This document shows, one piece after another, positions 7,270-15,081 of a stretch of DNA of 64,000 bases. Position 1 is the stretch's first letter. Every line of letters starts with the position of its first letter. The notes below the pieces were generated by a model. The model saw only the letters and a list, made by a program, of their open reading frames with translations, was not told the DNA's origin and did no database searches. This DNA is from Croceivirga sp. (GTDB lineage Bacteria > Bacteroidota > Bacteroidia > Flavobacteriales > Flavobacteriaceae). Position numbers and translations under genes: made by a program. The stretch covers positions 135,848 through 199,847 of the forward strand of contig JANQKR010000034.1 in assembly GCA_028281025.1 (NCBI GenBank), in the 5' to 3' direction.

Positions 7270-9168
7270 TTATGTTGCAGAAGGCTCCAATGGAGGAAGA
7301 TTAAGCTCTTTTAAAAACTGTTTGAACCTAGCTTCTTTTTTGAAATCTTCAGGACCATCCCAAACCCTGAGCCAGGGGGCCAAAACATCCAAAGGCTTTT
7401 TGGACAACCATTTGAACGCCTCATCAAAATTACCGAGATGAGCATATATAACAGTTAATCCAAAAGCTTCCCTAGAGCTAACCTCCCCCTTCTGTATTTT
7501 GGAAGCAATTTCAAGGGCTTTATCTTTATTTCCGGTTTTTGCATAAGCAATTCCCAATTCATATAATGCCGCAGGATTAATTTCAATAGACTTTTTTATC
7601 GCGCTAATTCCTTCTTGGGGCATTCCCTTTGCAATGTAAATATCACCCAGTGTTTTCCATGCGGGTCCGTATTCTTTATCAATTTCAAGGGCCTCTTTAA
7701 CTTCTTTCATAGCCTTTTTATGATTACCCATCCAAAAATGTAATAGGCCCATGTCCGAAATTATCAATGGTGCCAATGGATCTAGTTGTTTGGCCAATTG
7801 ATGTTCTTTAATAGCTTCCTCCCATTTCCCTAAAAGAATGAGATACCAGGAGTAGTGGTAATGGTTATAAGGAAGGTTTGGATTCAGTTTTTCCGCAACG
7901 GCAAATGAACGTTCTGCAGCTTTCCAATTGCGTTCGTAATAGAGTTGGATCATGGCCAGGGCAGAATGGGCTTTGGCAGAATTAGGGTCCAAGTCCAATG
8001 CTTTCAAAGCGGCTGCTTTTCCCCTTCTCCAAGGGGCGTTCATAGGGTCAGGACCATGGCCCAAAAGCGCGTATCCCTCAGCCAAACCGGCATAGGCAAG
8101 TGGGTCTGCCGGGTCAATCTCAACAGCCTGGTGCAAGTGATCCAGCCCCTTTTGAAAATCCTCAGCATTGGATTTGGTGAGGTAATACATTCCTCGCAAA
8201 TATGCTTTGTAAGTTTCTGGATTGGTCTCTTGCTGTAGCTGAAACCGTTCCTTCTTCTCCTCGTCAAGGGTAACTTCTATCGAGTTGGCAATATCTTGTA
8301 TTGCCGTATTTTGCACCGATAGAATATCATTGACATTATTATGGTAATCCTTGGCCCAGATATGTTTTTCTTCGGGGAAAACATCGATCAATTGCAGTTG
8401 CATTCGGATACTGTCCCCCTTATAGAAGAGTGAACCTTCAACCAAATGATCTGCGCCAAGCTGCTTTGCAATAGCCCGAATGGGCAGTTCTTTATCCTTG
8501 AACTGAAGTGTCGAGATTCTAGAAATAACCCTTAAGCCCTTTATGGTTCCCAATTCCCCAATCAATGCATCATGTATGCCGGCGGTCAAATATTCTTGGC
8601 TGGCATCTTCCGATAAATGATCTAAGGGAAGAACCGCTATCGATACCTCCCTGCTGTTTTCTACTGATTTGTATCCTTTGATTGCAAAAAAACCTGCTAA
8701 AAGAAGGGCTATTAACGCAACTGTAATGATCGATGGGTTTTTAAATAGTACCGTTCCTTTCTTTGAGTGAACTGGTTTTTCAATTGCCGTGGGGAAAGAA
8801 GTTTTGGTCGTAGCTTCAAATGTTGTCTGATGTTTTACTTTTCCCGGGGAATAGCCGTAGCGTTCATGGAAACAGGTTGTAAAATAAGAATTACTGCTAA
8901 AACCAACCTTGTAGGCGATTTCGGAGACGGTTGCCACATCTTTCTGCAACATTTTCAAGGCCTCCCTAAGTCTTAATTCCCTAATAAATTGACTGACGGA
9001 TTGTCCTCGAATTCGCTTCAGTTTTCTATGGAGTTGTGAACGGCTTGCCCCATAGGTTATAGCAAGTTCTTCAACGCTGAAGTTTTCATTTTCAAGGTTG
9101 GTAAGCACAATTTCCTCGAGCCTTTCGATAAAATTCTCATCTTGACCCTTGTAATCCAAAGAAGTCAT
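7270..9168 (-). CDS. Membrane AraC-HTH / TolB-FlgO-like / TPR regulator
   Basis: 632 aa with an unusual order: AraC-type DNA-binding domain first (residues ~15-112, VSEIAYKVGFSSNSYFTTCF), one transmembrane helix (146-164), a TolB/FlgO-like domain (IAVLPLDHLSEDASQEYL, ~176-300) and then about eight TPR repeats (305-600). The layout resembles CadC-like one-component regulators: the DNA-binding part is cytoplasmic and the TPR part senses in the periplasm. It lies upstream of the lipoprotein hydrolase and probably controls it. Such AraC-TPR proteins are common in Flavobacteriia; ligands are unknown. Confidence 0.8.
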   Translation of the reverse strand: MTSLDYKGQDENFIERLEEIVLTNLENENFSVEELAITYGASRSQLHRKLKRIRGQSVSQFIRELRLREALKMLQKDVATVSEIAYKVGFSSNSYFTTCFHERYGYSPGKVKHQTTFEATTKTSFPTAIEKPVHSKKGTVLFKNPSIITVALIALLLAGFFAIKGYKSVENSREVSIAVLPLDHLSEDASQEYLTAGIHDALIGELGTIKGLRVISRISTLQFKDKELPIRAIAKQLGADHLVEGSLFYKGDSIRMQLQLIDVFPEEKHIWAKDYHNNVNDILSVQNTAIQDIANSIEVTLDEEKKERFQLQQETNPETYKAYLRGMYYLTKSNAEDFQKGLDHLHQAVEIDPADPLAYAGLAEGYALLGHGPDPMNAPWRRGKAAALKALDLDPNSAKAHSALAMIQLYYERNWKAAERSFAVAEKLNPNLPYNHYHYSWYLILLGKWEEAIKEHQLAKQLDPLAPLIISDMGLLHFWMGNHKKAMKEVKEALEIDKEYGPAWKTLGDIYIAKGMPQEGISAIKKSIEINPAALYELGIAYAKTGNKDKALEIASKIQKGEVSSREAFGLTVIYAHLGNFDEAFKWLSKKPLDVLAPWLRVWDGPEDFKKEARFKQFLKELNLPPLEPSAT

Positions 9169-9212
9169 TCTGAATACTATTGATGAATAGGGGAATACTT
9201 AAAGATACTAAA

Positions 9213-9334
9213 TTTCAATGCTAACAGCAATCAGCCAATATAGGAGGTTACTTAAGGTCAAACATAATATCGTACCCAACAGATAAAGGAATAAGGAATA
9301 TGGAATCCTATTTATCCCTTTTAAAAGAATCGAT
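9213..9334 (-). repeat. Orphan copy of part of the membrane AraC gene
   Basis: About 120 bp almost identical to 14526-14640 inside the membrane AraC gene at 13602-14720, e.g. GGTTACTTAAGGTCAAACAT and CGTACCCAACAGATAAAGGA in both. In the intact gene this encodes residues ~25-65 (transmembrane helices). Here there is no longer reading frame around it, so it is a gene fragment left by recombination or duplication, on the same strand as its source. Confidence 0.8.
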
Positions 9335-9357
9335 GGAAAGTAAAAAAAGTGATTTGG

Positions 9358-9788
9358 TCAGAAACCCAAGTTGGTTTGTTTTTTATCCAACCTTTTAAGA
9401 AGTAGGTATTCATACTGCTTTTTGTGGCCAACCTTGACGGTATCACAGGTTACACGGTACAGCTTAAGATTGTTTTGTTGAAATTCCACCCTTATGGTGT
9501 CCACGCTTGAAATGGACCTACCCCTAAACCTGGATTCAGTGACAAACCTATACGTATTGTCCTCCAATTGCTGCCATTTCCCCTTCCAGGGTGCCCCAAT
9601 GACCTCCCAAGTACATCCACTCGAAATTCTTCGATAAAACCGGCGGTACCCCCCTCCGTTGATATGACCTTGTCCGTCCCGCATTCGTGTATATAGTACC
9701 CCACACGCTGCCATTGGCCCACCAAGGGGTCTTCCTGAGCCATTCCATAGCATGAAAAAAATACGGACAACCATAGGAGTCTTTTCAT
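9358..9788 (-). pseudogene. Frameshifted small secreted protein (lipocalin-like)
   Basis: Two overlapping frames share one coding tract. From ATG 9788 frame one gives a signal peptide (KRLLWLSVFFSCYGMAQ) and DPLVGQWQRVGYY, a typical lipocalin-like opening, then loses sense after FIEEF near 9620. The other frame picks up with GCTWEVIGAPWKGKWQQL and reads to the stop at 9358. One indel near 9600-9620 joins them into a ~145-aa protein. Either the gene is dead or there is a sequencing error. Not programmed: no slippery site was seen at the junction. Confidence 0.65.
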
Positions 9789-9794
9789 TTCCAA

Positions 9795-10039
9795 TGTTCT
9801 TTTACGGTAGGTTGCTGTTAAGCAATAATAGGGGATACTGTGCTATCGGCACAGCACCAATGCACAACCGATAGGAAAACAGGAATATCCGGTCAAAATA
9901 ATATTGAACCAAAGCCATCATAATCGACATTTCCCTACCAAACATGTCCTGAAAATGTAGTTCTACTTATATCCAAGACATAAGCTCTATTTCCGTAGGC
10001 TAAGTTTGGTTTTATTCTTTAACCAAAATCTTTTAAATC
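9795..10039. promoter_or_regulatory. Intergenic region with promoter-like box for the 10040 operon
   Basis: TAAGTTTG at 10001-10008 matches the Bacteroidota -7 element and lies 31 bp before the ATG at 10040; no good -33 box is present. A small hairpin CTGTGC-TATCG-GCACAG lies at 9838-9854. Nothing else was recognised here. Confidence 0.35.
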
Positions 10040-11470
10040 ATGACAGTACGGAAAGTCCTTAGTCTACTACTAATGTTGGTCGCATTTCTAATCTTTGCCA
10101 ATTGTTCCGATGAGTTTAAACAGGAAAATTCTGAAACTATTGATGGAGTGATTCAAGATCAGAATTATGATTTTGCCAACCTCATCTCTGAAGAACTCAA
10201 TATTGATGCGAAAACCGTGGACTTAAAAAGTTCAATGGACAACTTGAAATATACTATTGCGCAATCAAAAACGAAAAAGAACGAAGATTTTATCAACCTA
10301 CAAATTGATTATAACTCCGTTAGATTAAAAGAAATGCCGGATACTCAGGTCAAAGCGGCCGTTATTGACGCGCAAACCGATTTTGAAGATATCCATTCAG
10401 AAATAATTCAAGTTGAGTTCAATGGGGTCATTCAAACTGTTGTTAAGCATGAATTTGAAGATTCTTACGACCCCGAAACAGACTTGTATAATGGAATTGT
10501 GGTTTATACTGACTTAAATGGAATAGTGACCAACGCATATTGGGTTAAGAACAACGAAGTGATATACGAAATTCTCAAACCTGAAGTGGAAGATTCAAAT
10601 ACCAACGGTGATGGTTCAAAATCAGGACTCCCAGAGGGGTCAAAAATGCCCGATCCCACCCCATGTTGGGGTTACCATTGTATAACCTGGACATTGCCCG
10701 AGGTTACCGTTACGTACCATACTCCTGTCCAATATAGAACTGTAGGTCCGCCCTTCAGCAATCAAGGACGTGCTTATGCCACTACTAGCCGAATGTATTC
10801 AGGAATGGCAGCCGGATATTCTTCATATCTAACTTATCAAAAGCAAATGGATGCTTGGACCAATGGAAATGTTGCAATAATTGAAGCTGGAACTGGTGGT
10901 GTCATAACTGATATAAATGACTACATAAAATGTTTTGATAAATCTAAGGGAGCTGAGCTTACTATTTACATTGACCAGCCTGTAAATGGCCAACCAAATA
11001 CTTGGATTGACAAAGACCCCTCTATCGGTGGTGTCGATCCAGAAGTTGGACATACATTCATTTCAATAACCCAGGGAGGAATTACACGAGTACTAGGATT
11101 TTATCCCGCTACTGGAGTAAAACCTAAGGACAGTCCACAAGATGTTAGCATTTTAATTGATGATAGTGGACATTCATTCGATGTAAGCATAACGAGAACT
11201 ATTAGTCCTAGCGAGCTCTCTATTTTATTGCATAGAGTTAATAATTTTAGGCCTATTTATGACCTAAACAACTATAACTGTACCGATTTCGCCGTTCAAT
11301 GTGGTAATGCCGCAGGGATGGGACTACCAAGTTCCTATGGTAGCTGGCCATTAGGAGGAGGCGATAATCCAGGGGTATTAGGAGAGAAGGTTAGAAACTT
11401 GAGTAATAGCAATAATAGAACCATTAATAAAAATGGAGGAAAATCAAAGTCCAATAAAGGAGGTTGCTAA
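10040..11470 (+). CDS. Lipoprotein with papain-fold-like C-terminal domain
   Basis: 476 aa. The lipoprotein signal ends FANC (Cys22). Residues 30-180 are an acidic region of beta-rich character; 185-235 is a Pro/Gly-rich linker with CWGYHC. The C-terminal ~180 residues contain VGHTFISIT (His338) and NYNCTDFA (Cys414): a His strand before a Cys helix, the order of permuted NlpC/P60-LRAT-like papain folds. The basic Gly/Asn/Lys tail ends in Cys. It heads a tight three-gene set (gaps 12 and 5 bp) with two related secreted proteins. A surface-exposed amidase, peptidase or toxin is possible; the exact activity is not established. Confidence 0.55.
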   Translation: MTVRKVLSLLLMLVAFLIFANCSDEFKQENSETIDGVIQDQNYDFANLISEELNIDAKTVDLKSSMDNLKYTIAQSKTKKNEDFINLQIDYNSVRLKEMPDTQVKAAVIDAQTDFEDIHSEIIQVEFNGVIQTVVKHEFEDSYDPETDLYNGIVVYTDLNGIVTNAYWVKNNEVIYEILKPEVEDSNTNGDGSKSGLPEGSKMPDPTPCWGYHCITWTLPEVTVTYHTPVQYRTVGPPFSNQGRAYATTSRMYSGMAAGYSSYLTYQKQMDAWTNGNVAIIEAGTGGVITDINDYIKCFDKSKGAELTIYIDQPVNGQPNTWIDKDPSIGGVDPEVGHTFISITQGGITRVLGFYPATGVKPKDSPQDVSILIDDSGHSFDVSITRTISPSELSILLHRVNNFRPIYDLNNYNCTDFAVQCGNAAGMGLPSSYGSWPLGGGDNPGVLGEKVRNLSNSNNRTINKNGGKSKSNKGGC

Positions 11471-11482
11471 AAATAAATCATT

Positions 11483-11935
11483 ATGAGATTGGCAATAGTT
11501 ATATTCTTTTACATTGTATTTCCCTGTCAATCGCAAGATAACCCTTCCTCAGTACTAGAGAGACTTTTGACAGATTTGCAGGATGATCGGTTCACTATTT
11601 CCAAAGTGATTGAAAAGCATGTTTATTCAGGAAAAAAAATAGAGGGACATGAAATGTATACTGCATATAAGGACAGTTTTATGACAAATACCTTAAAAGC
11701 TCTAAGGGAAAAAATCAACTACTGTGAAAGGGTGCAATTCAAAAGCTTTCAAGAACTGGAAAAAGACCCTCAGGACACTTTAGCAACACCTTTTATAGGG
11801 ACAAAAGATAGGACACATGCATTTTATATTTTTTGTGATTCCACTGCGATGCTTCCTGTCTTGATTAGAGAAGATAAAATATCCACATTTATAGTAATGG
11901 CCAAAGGAAAACAAAAATATTTCATGGAACTGTAA
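11483..11935 (+). CDS. Secreted protein, paralogue of the next gene
   Basis: 150 aa with a signal peptide (MRLAIVIFFYIVFPCQS). The mature part starts VLERLLTDLQDD and continues with VIEKHVYS, an arrangement shared with the next gene (ILNRFLDALFDE, VVDKYVFT). Both also end with a hydrophobic strand followed by a SLAKGE/VMAKGK-type segment (FIVMAKGKQKYFMEL here). No family recognised. It starts 12 bp after the papain-like lipoprotein gene and is surely co-transcribed. A periplasmic partner or immunity protein is a hypothesis from gene order only. Confidence 0.55.
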   Translation: MRLAIVIFFYIVFPCQSQDNPSSVLERLLTDLQDDRFTISKVIEKHVYSGKKIEGHEMYTAYKDSFMTNTLKALREKINYCERVQFKSFQELEKDPQDTLATPFIGTKDRTHAFYIFCDSTAMLPVLIREDKISTFIVMAKGKQKYFMEL

Positions 11936-11940
11936 GACAA

Positions 11941-12486
11941 ATGCTAAGGCTCGTAGACAAACATTTATTCACGCTGGTTTTGATTACGTCAGTCGGTTTT
12001 TGGAGTTCTGGTCATATCAAGAGTTGCCAATCGGTTTCAGAGGGAGAAATGATTCTAAATCGATTTTTGGATGCATTGTTTGACGAAAGTATATCTCCGG
12101 CTGATGTGGTGGACAAATACGTGTTTACCGAAAAATATCGGGACAGCGACGGAAATGTACTTGATGGCAGAAATCTTGCCATACAACATATCAAATTGAT
12201 TCGTGGTGAAATTGAAAACGATAATGGGTACGTCCTGCCGAATTACAAAATCGCCGATAAAAAAAATAGAACGATAGGGAGATTCTCGGACTACAAAGAA
12301 ATAAGCAATTTTAAATTTGAAGAACTTAATAAAAAAGAAAAAGACTGGATTTATGTGGTCTTGAATCAAGGTACCGCCAAAGTAGAGCATTACTTTTTAA
12401 TTAAAAGGAACAAGGTCCACTCTTTTTGTTCCTTGGCAAAGGGAGAACACTATCTTAATTTTTTAATTTATAGTGAAGGCCAGTGA
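11941..12486 (+). CDS. Secreted protein, paralogue of the preceding gene
   Basis: 181 aa, five bases after the previous stop. A hydrophobic N-terminus (LFTLVLITSVGFWSSG) suggests a signal peptide or membrane anchor. The core MILNRFLDALFDE, VVDKYVFTEKYRD and the end VHSFCSLAKGEHYLNF line up with the preceding protein, so the two are diverged tandem duplicates. Function unknown; same operon as the papain-like lipoprotein. Confidence 0.55.
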   Translation: MLRLVDKHLFTLVLITSVGFWSSGHIKSCQSVSEGEMILNRFLDALFDESISPADVVDKYVFTEKYRDSDGNVLDGRNLAIQHIKLIRGEIENDNGYVLPNYKIADKKNRTIGRFSDYKEISNFKFEELNKKEKDWIYVVLNQGTAKVEHYFLIKRNKVHSFCSLAKGEHYLNFLIYSEGQ

Positions 12487-12505
12487 CCTTTTTGACCACC
12501 AAAAG

Positions 12506-12528
12506 TCCAGGGACGATGGGGTCCTGGA
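12506..12528 (+). terminator. Hairpin after the three-gene operon (weak terminator)
   Basis: TCCAGGGAC (12506-12514) pairs with GTCCTGGA (12521-12528) with one bulged G. It lies 20 bp after the last stop codon. There is no T-run, so it may stabilise the mRNA end rather than terminate by itself. Confidence 0.4.
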
Positions 12529-12569
12529 TAAGTGGTTAAGGTGGTTTATTCAATTAAACAAAGGTTGCC

Positions 12570-12675
12570 CATAGTTTGCTGCCTTGGGCAGTTCCCTATG
12601 AGCTCAATGATTACCAAGGTGTCCTTTGCTTAATTTTCAAACTTTTGAAAATCTTTGTTGACCAAAGATTTCATC
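12570..12675 (-). pseudogene. Decayed fragment of the eda (KDPG aldolase) 3' end
   Basis: ATTTTCAAACTTTTGAAAAT (12633-12652) and GATTACCAAGGTGT (12609-12622) match, with one change each, bases 21947-21966 and 21923-21936 at the 3' end of the eda gene. The flanking AAGGTTGCCCA also recurs just beyond the eda stop codon (near 21894). The frame is lost. The rest of the 12487-12971 gap holds no recognised gene. Confidence 0.65.
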
Positions 12676-12971
12676 CAAAATAATCCCAAGGAAGAAGTGT
12701 TACATAGAATGTTCAATATCAAATAAATCACATGAGTTACGGTCTGTTCGATATTGGGTTTTGCTTTTAACAATATTGCGCTTTACATCATGAGTGGTGT
12801 ATGAGCGGTACAATACGTGAAGCATTTAAAGCCTACAGGCCTAAAAGCTAAAATAGTTTTTATTTGTACAGCCAGGGTGGAGGACAAGGCACTAAAACCT
12901 AGCTCATTTTTGTTCCTAAACCAATTCTACCTATTGGTTAAAATCGAAATATAGTCTTAAACAATATAATA

Positions 12972-13532
12972 ATGACAAGAAGAAGCAAAATACTGGCCTG
13001 GGGAACAATCCTTCTTATATTTCTTATTGCAGCATACTACTTCGTATTGCCTAAAGTTTTTGAGAAGTTGGTAGAGCCAAGAAACCCAAAACTTGAAATT
13101 GATGTGACCTACGATATTGGATGGTGGGCAAATCAAGAGTCTTTAAAAATTGAAGCGTTTGAGGTCAAATTGGTCGAAAGCGAATTAAATTTATTCAATA
13201 AACAATCGTTAATAAGCTATACCGTCAAAGGAAAATTGTCCAATTCCGACAATTGGAAACCATTTGTTGATAAAATTCATCTTTCCCAAAGATTTTTGAA
13301 CAAAGACTACAACGAATTACATCCTGATTCGGTTACGACAGAAATGCCTGAAGCGATAATTGAAATTACACCCATTATAGAGGTAGTCAATGACAATGAT
13401 TACAATGGAGAGAAAATAGATTTTGAATTTACAAATGAACTAAAACTGGAATCTTTTCATTGGGGCAATAATTGGGTGCGCTTTCGATGTGCCGATAAAT
13501 CGAAGGATCTTTTCTTAGATCAAAAAAAATAA
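12972..13532 (+). CDS. Single-pass membrane protein of unknown function
   Basis: 186 aa: short basic N-terminus, one transmembrane helix (residues ~8-27, ILAWGTILLIFLIAAYYFVL) and a ~155-residue soluble beta-rich domain, expected in the periplasm. The domain alternates charged and hydrophobic residues (LEIDVTYDIGWWANQESLKI). No family recognised. It stands alone and converges with the membrane AraC gene. Confidence 0.55.
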   Translation: MTRRSKILAWGTILLIFLIAAYYFVLPKVFEKLVEPRNPKLEIDVTYDIGWWANQESLKIEAFEVKLVESELNLFNKQSLISYTVKGKLSNSDNWKPFVDKIHLSQRFLNKDYNELHPDSVTTEMPEAIIEITPIIEVVNDNDYNGEKIDFEFTNELKLESFHWGNNWVRFRCADKSKDLFLDQKK

Positions 13533-13601
13533 TCGCACCATGGCTGTCGAGCCTTTTCCGAAAATAACTCGTTCTATAGGGAACAGTGCAACTTCAGCTT
13601 T

Positions 13602-14720
13602 TCATAAACTTTTTTTAAACTCTGCTGGGGATATTTGATTCTGTTTTTTAAAAGAGGCATAGAAGTTTGATCTGGAGTTAAATCCACTTTCAAGGGCAAT
13701 TGCACTAATGGAGTATTTGTTATACTCAGAGTCCATTAACATTCTTTTTGCTTCTTTTACCCTTAACTTGTTTATGGTTTCATTAAAATTTTCCTTTGAG
13801 TATCGACTGAAGAGTTGCGATAAATATGCTGGAGAGATTTTACCGCATTCCGCCACCATTTTTAAGCTTAAATTTGGATTTAGATAAAGCTGTTCGTCTT
13901 CAAGTCTCCTTAAAATTTCCAAATATTTCAGATGACTTTTGGAATTGTTCGTATCTGTTGTTTGAACATGCTTATTGCTATCTGATTTTGACTCAATACC
14001 CTTCTTCTTTTTCTTAATTGCGCTGCGTTCTTTATAGATACTGAATTCAACAAGCCCTTTTTGCCCAATAAAAAAGATCAATACAGAAATCCCAATCCAT
14101 AAAGGATAAAAAACCCAAGAGCCTATTGCCTCTTTCTCCTGATAGAATAAGTAGGTAGAAAGAATCCAAAAAAAACAAAGTGCAATACCAATATAAATTG
14201 AATATTTGAGCCAATTAGTAGAAACTTTCAACCCTTTCCTTGAGCTATTTCTTTGGTATTTGGAGATTATCAAAATACAATGTGCTATTACGAACACATT
14301 AAATAAGATCGTAAGAATCTCTGCGAGGAGATTATACTTCTTTGCCCAGTCATTACTAACGTTCCATAGGTTAATATAAAATTGATAAAGCATTCCAAGT
14401 ACAAAGGGAATGAACACTATCAGTCGACCTTTAACCGGATGTATTTGAAGATAACGTTGGACAAATAAGTAGAAAAAAGGCAATATCAAAAGCTCAAATT
14501 GAATGTAAAAAATATCAGGAACAACTTCAATGCCAACATCAATCAGCCAATATTGGAGGTTACTTAAGGTCAAACATAATATCGTACCCAACAGATAAAG
14601 GAATATCGAATCCTTTTTTATCCCTTTTAAAAGAATGGATACGTAAACCAGGCCATAAATTATCCCTGAGAATATTAAGGTGTTGAAGAAATTATAGGTA
14701 TAGCTGATTTCCAAATACAA
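13602..14720 (-). CDS. Membrane-bound AraC-family regulator
   Basis: 372 aa. Residues 10-225 hold about seven hydrophobic helices; a basic linker (KKKKKG) follows; the C-terminal ~100 residues are a complete AraC/XylS HTH pair ending FNSRSNFYASFKKQNQISPA. This 7TM-AraC layout is common in Bacteroidota and is thought to pass an extracellular or membrane signal to DNA. The start codon appears to be TTG (14720), as no in-frame ATG exists before the upstream stop. Part of its 5' half is copied at 9213-9334. Confidence 0.8.
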   Translation of the reverse strand: MYLEISYTYNFFNTLIFSGIIYGLVYVSILLKGIKKDSIFLYLLGTILCLTLSNLQYWLIDVGIEVVPDIFYIQFELLILPFFYLFVQRYLQIHPVKGRLIVFIPFVLGMLYQFYINLWNVSNDWAKKYNLLAEILTILFNVFVIAHCILIISKYQRNSSRKGLKVSTNWLKYSIYIGIALCFFWILSTYLFYQEKEAIGSWVFYPLWIGISVLIFFIGQKGLVEFSIYKERSAIKKKKKGIESKSDSNKHVQTTDTNNSKSHLKYLEILRRLEDEQLYLNPNLSLKMVAECGKISPAYLSQLFSRYSKENFNETINKLRVKEAKRMLMDSEYNKYSISAIALESGFNSRSNFYASFKKQNQISPAEFKKSL

Positions 14721-15081
14721 TTAAAATTGACGTATAGAACGGTCTAATGGCAAAACAGCAATCGTTTTGATTGGGATTTTGTGCTTCATGTAAGGTAAAG
14801 TTACTTCCTTGGAACCAACGCCCTAACCATAATGTAACCGGTACGCTTAACCCATGTAACAAGTGTTGTTATGCGATGATAATCGGAAGAAAGCAAGCCA
14901 TCACACAAGGAGGCCTACCGTATCTATACGTGGAGTTGGGAATAGTAAGAGGATAAGGTCCGTTAAACGAAACGTAGAATTCCAGGTTGCGGATTTGAGA
15001 CAATCCCCACCCCAAAAAAGTCCAAGAACCCCGAATAAGTGGAAGCCATCATGGCAGGTGGTTTCCTTTTACGGATCAGCC
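14721..15081. other. 361-bp intergenic region, no gene recognised
   Basis: Two short frames (61 and 81 codons) overlap here but their translations (many Cys, Arg and Pro, no motif) look non-coding. A small dyad GTAACAAGTGTTGTTA lies near 14859. It separates the AraC regulator from the TonB/DUF4249 operon; both flanking genes are on the minus strand. Confidence 0.4.

Noticed and set aside
9600-9625. Programmed ribosomal frameshift in the lipocalin-like gene
   Set aside because: No slippery heptamer or downstream structure was noticed; mutation or sequencing error is simpler.
14855-14890. An integron attC-like site around GTAACAAGTGTTGTTATGCG
   Set aside because: Only a short dyad; no paired core sites at the right spacing and no cassette structure or integrase.
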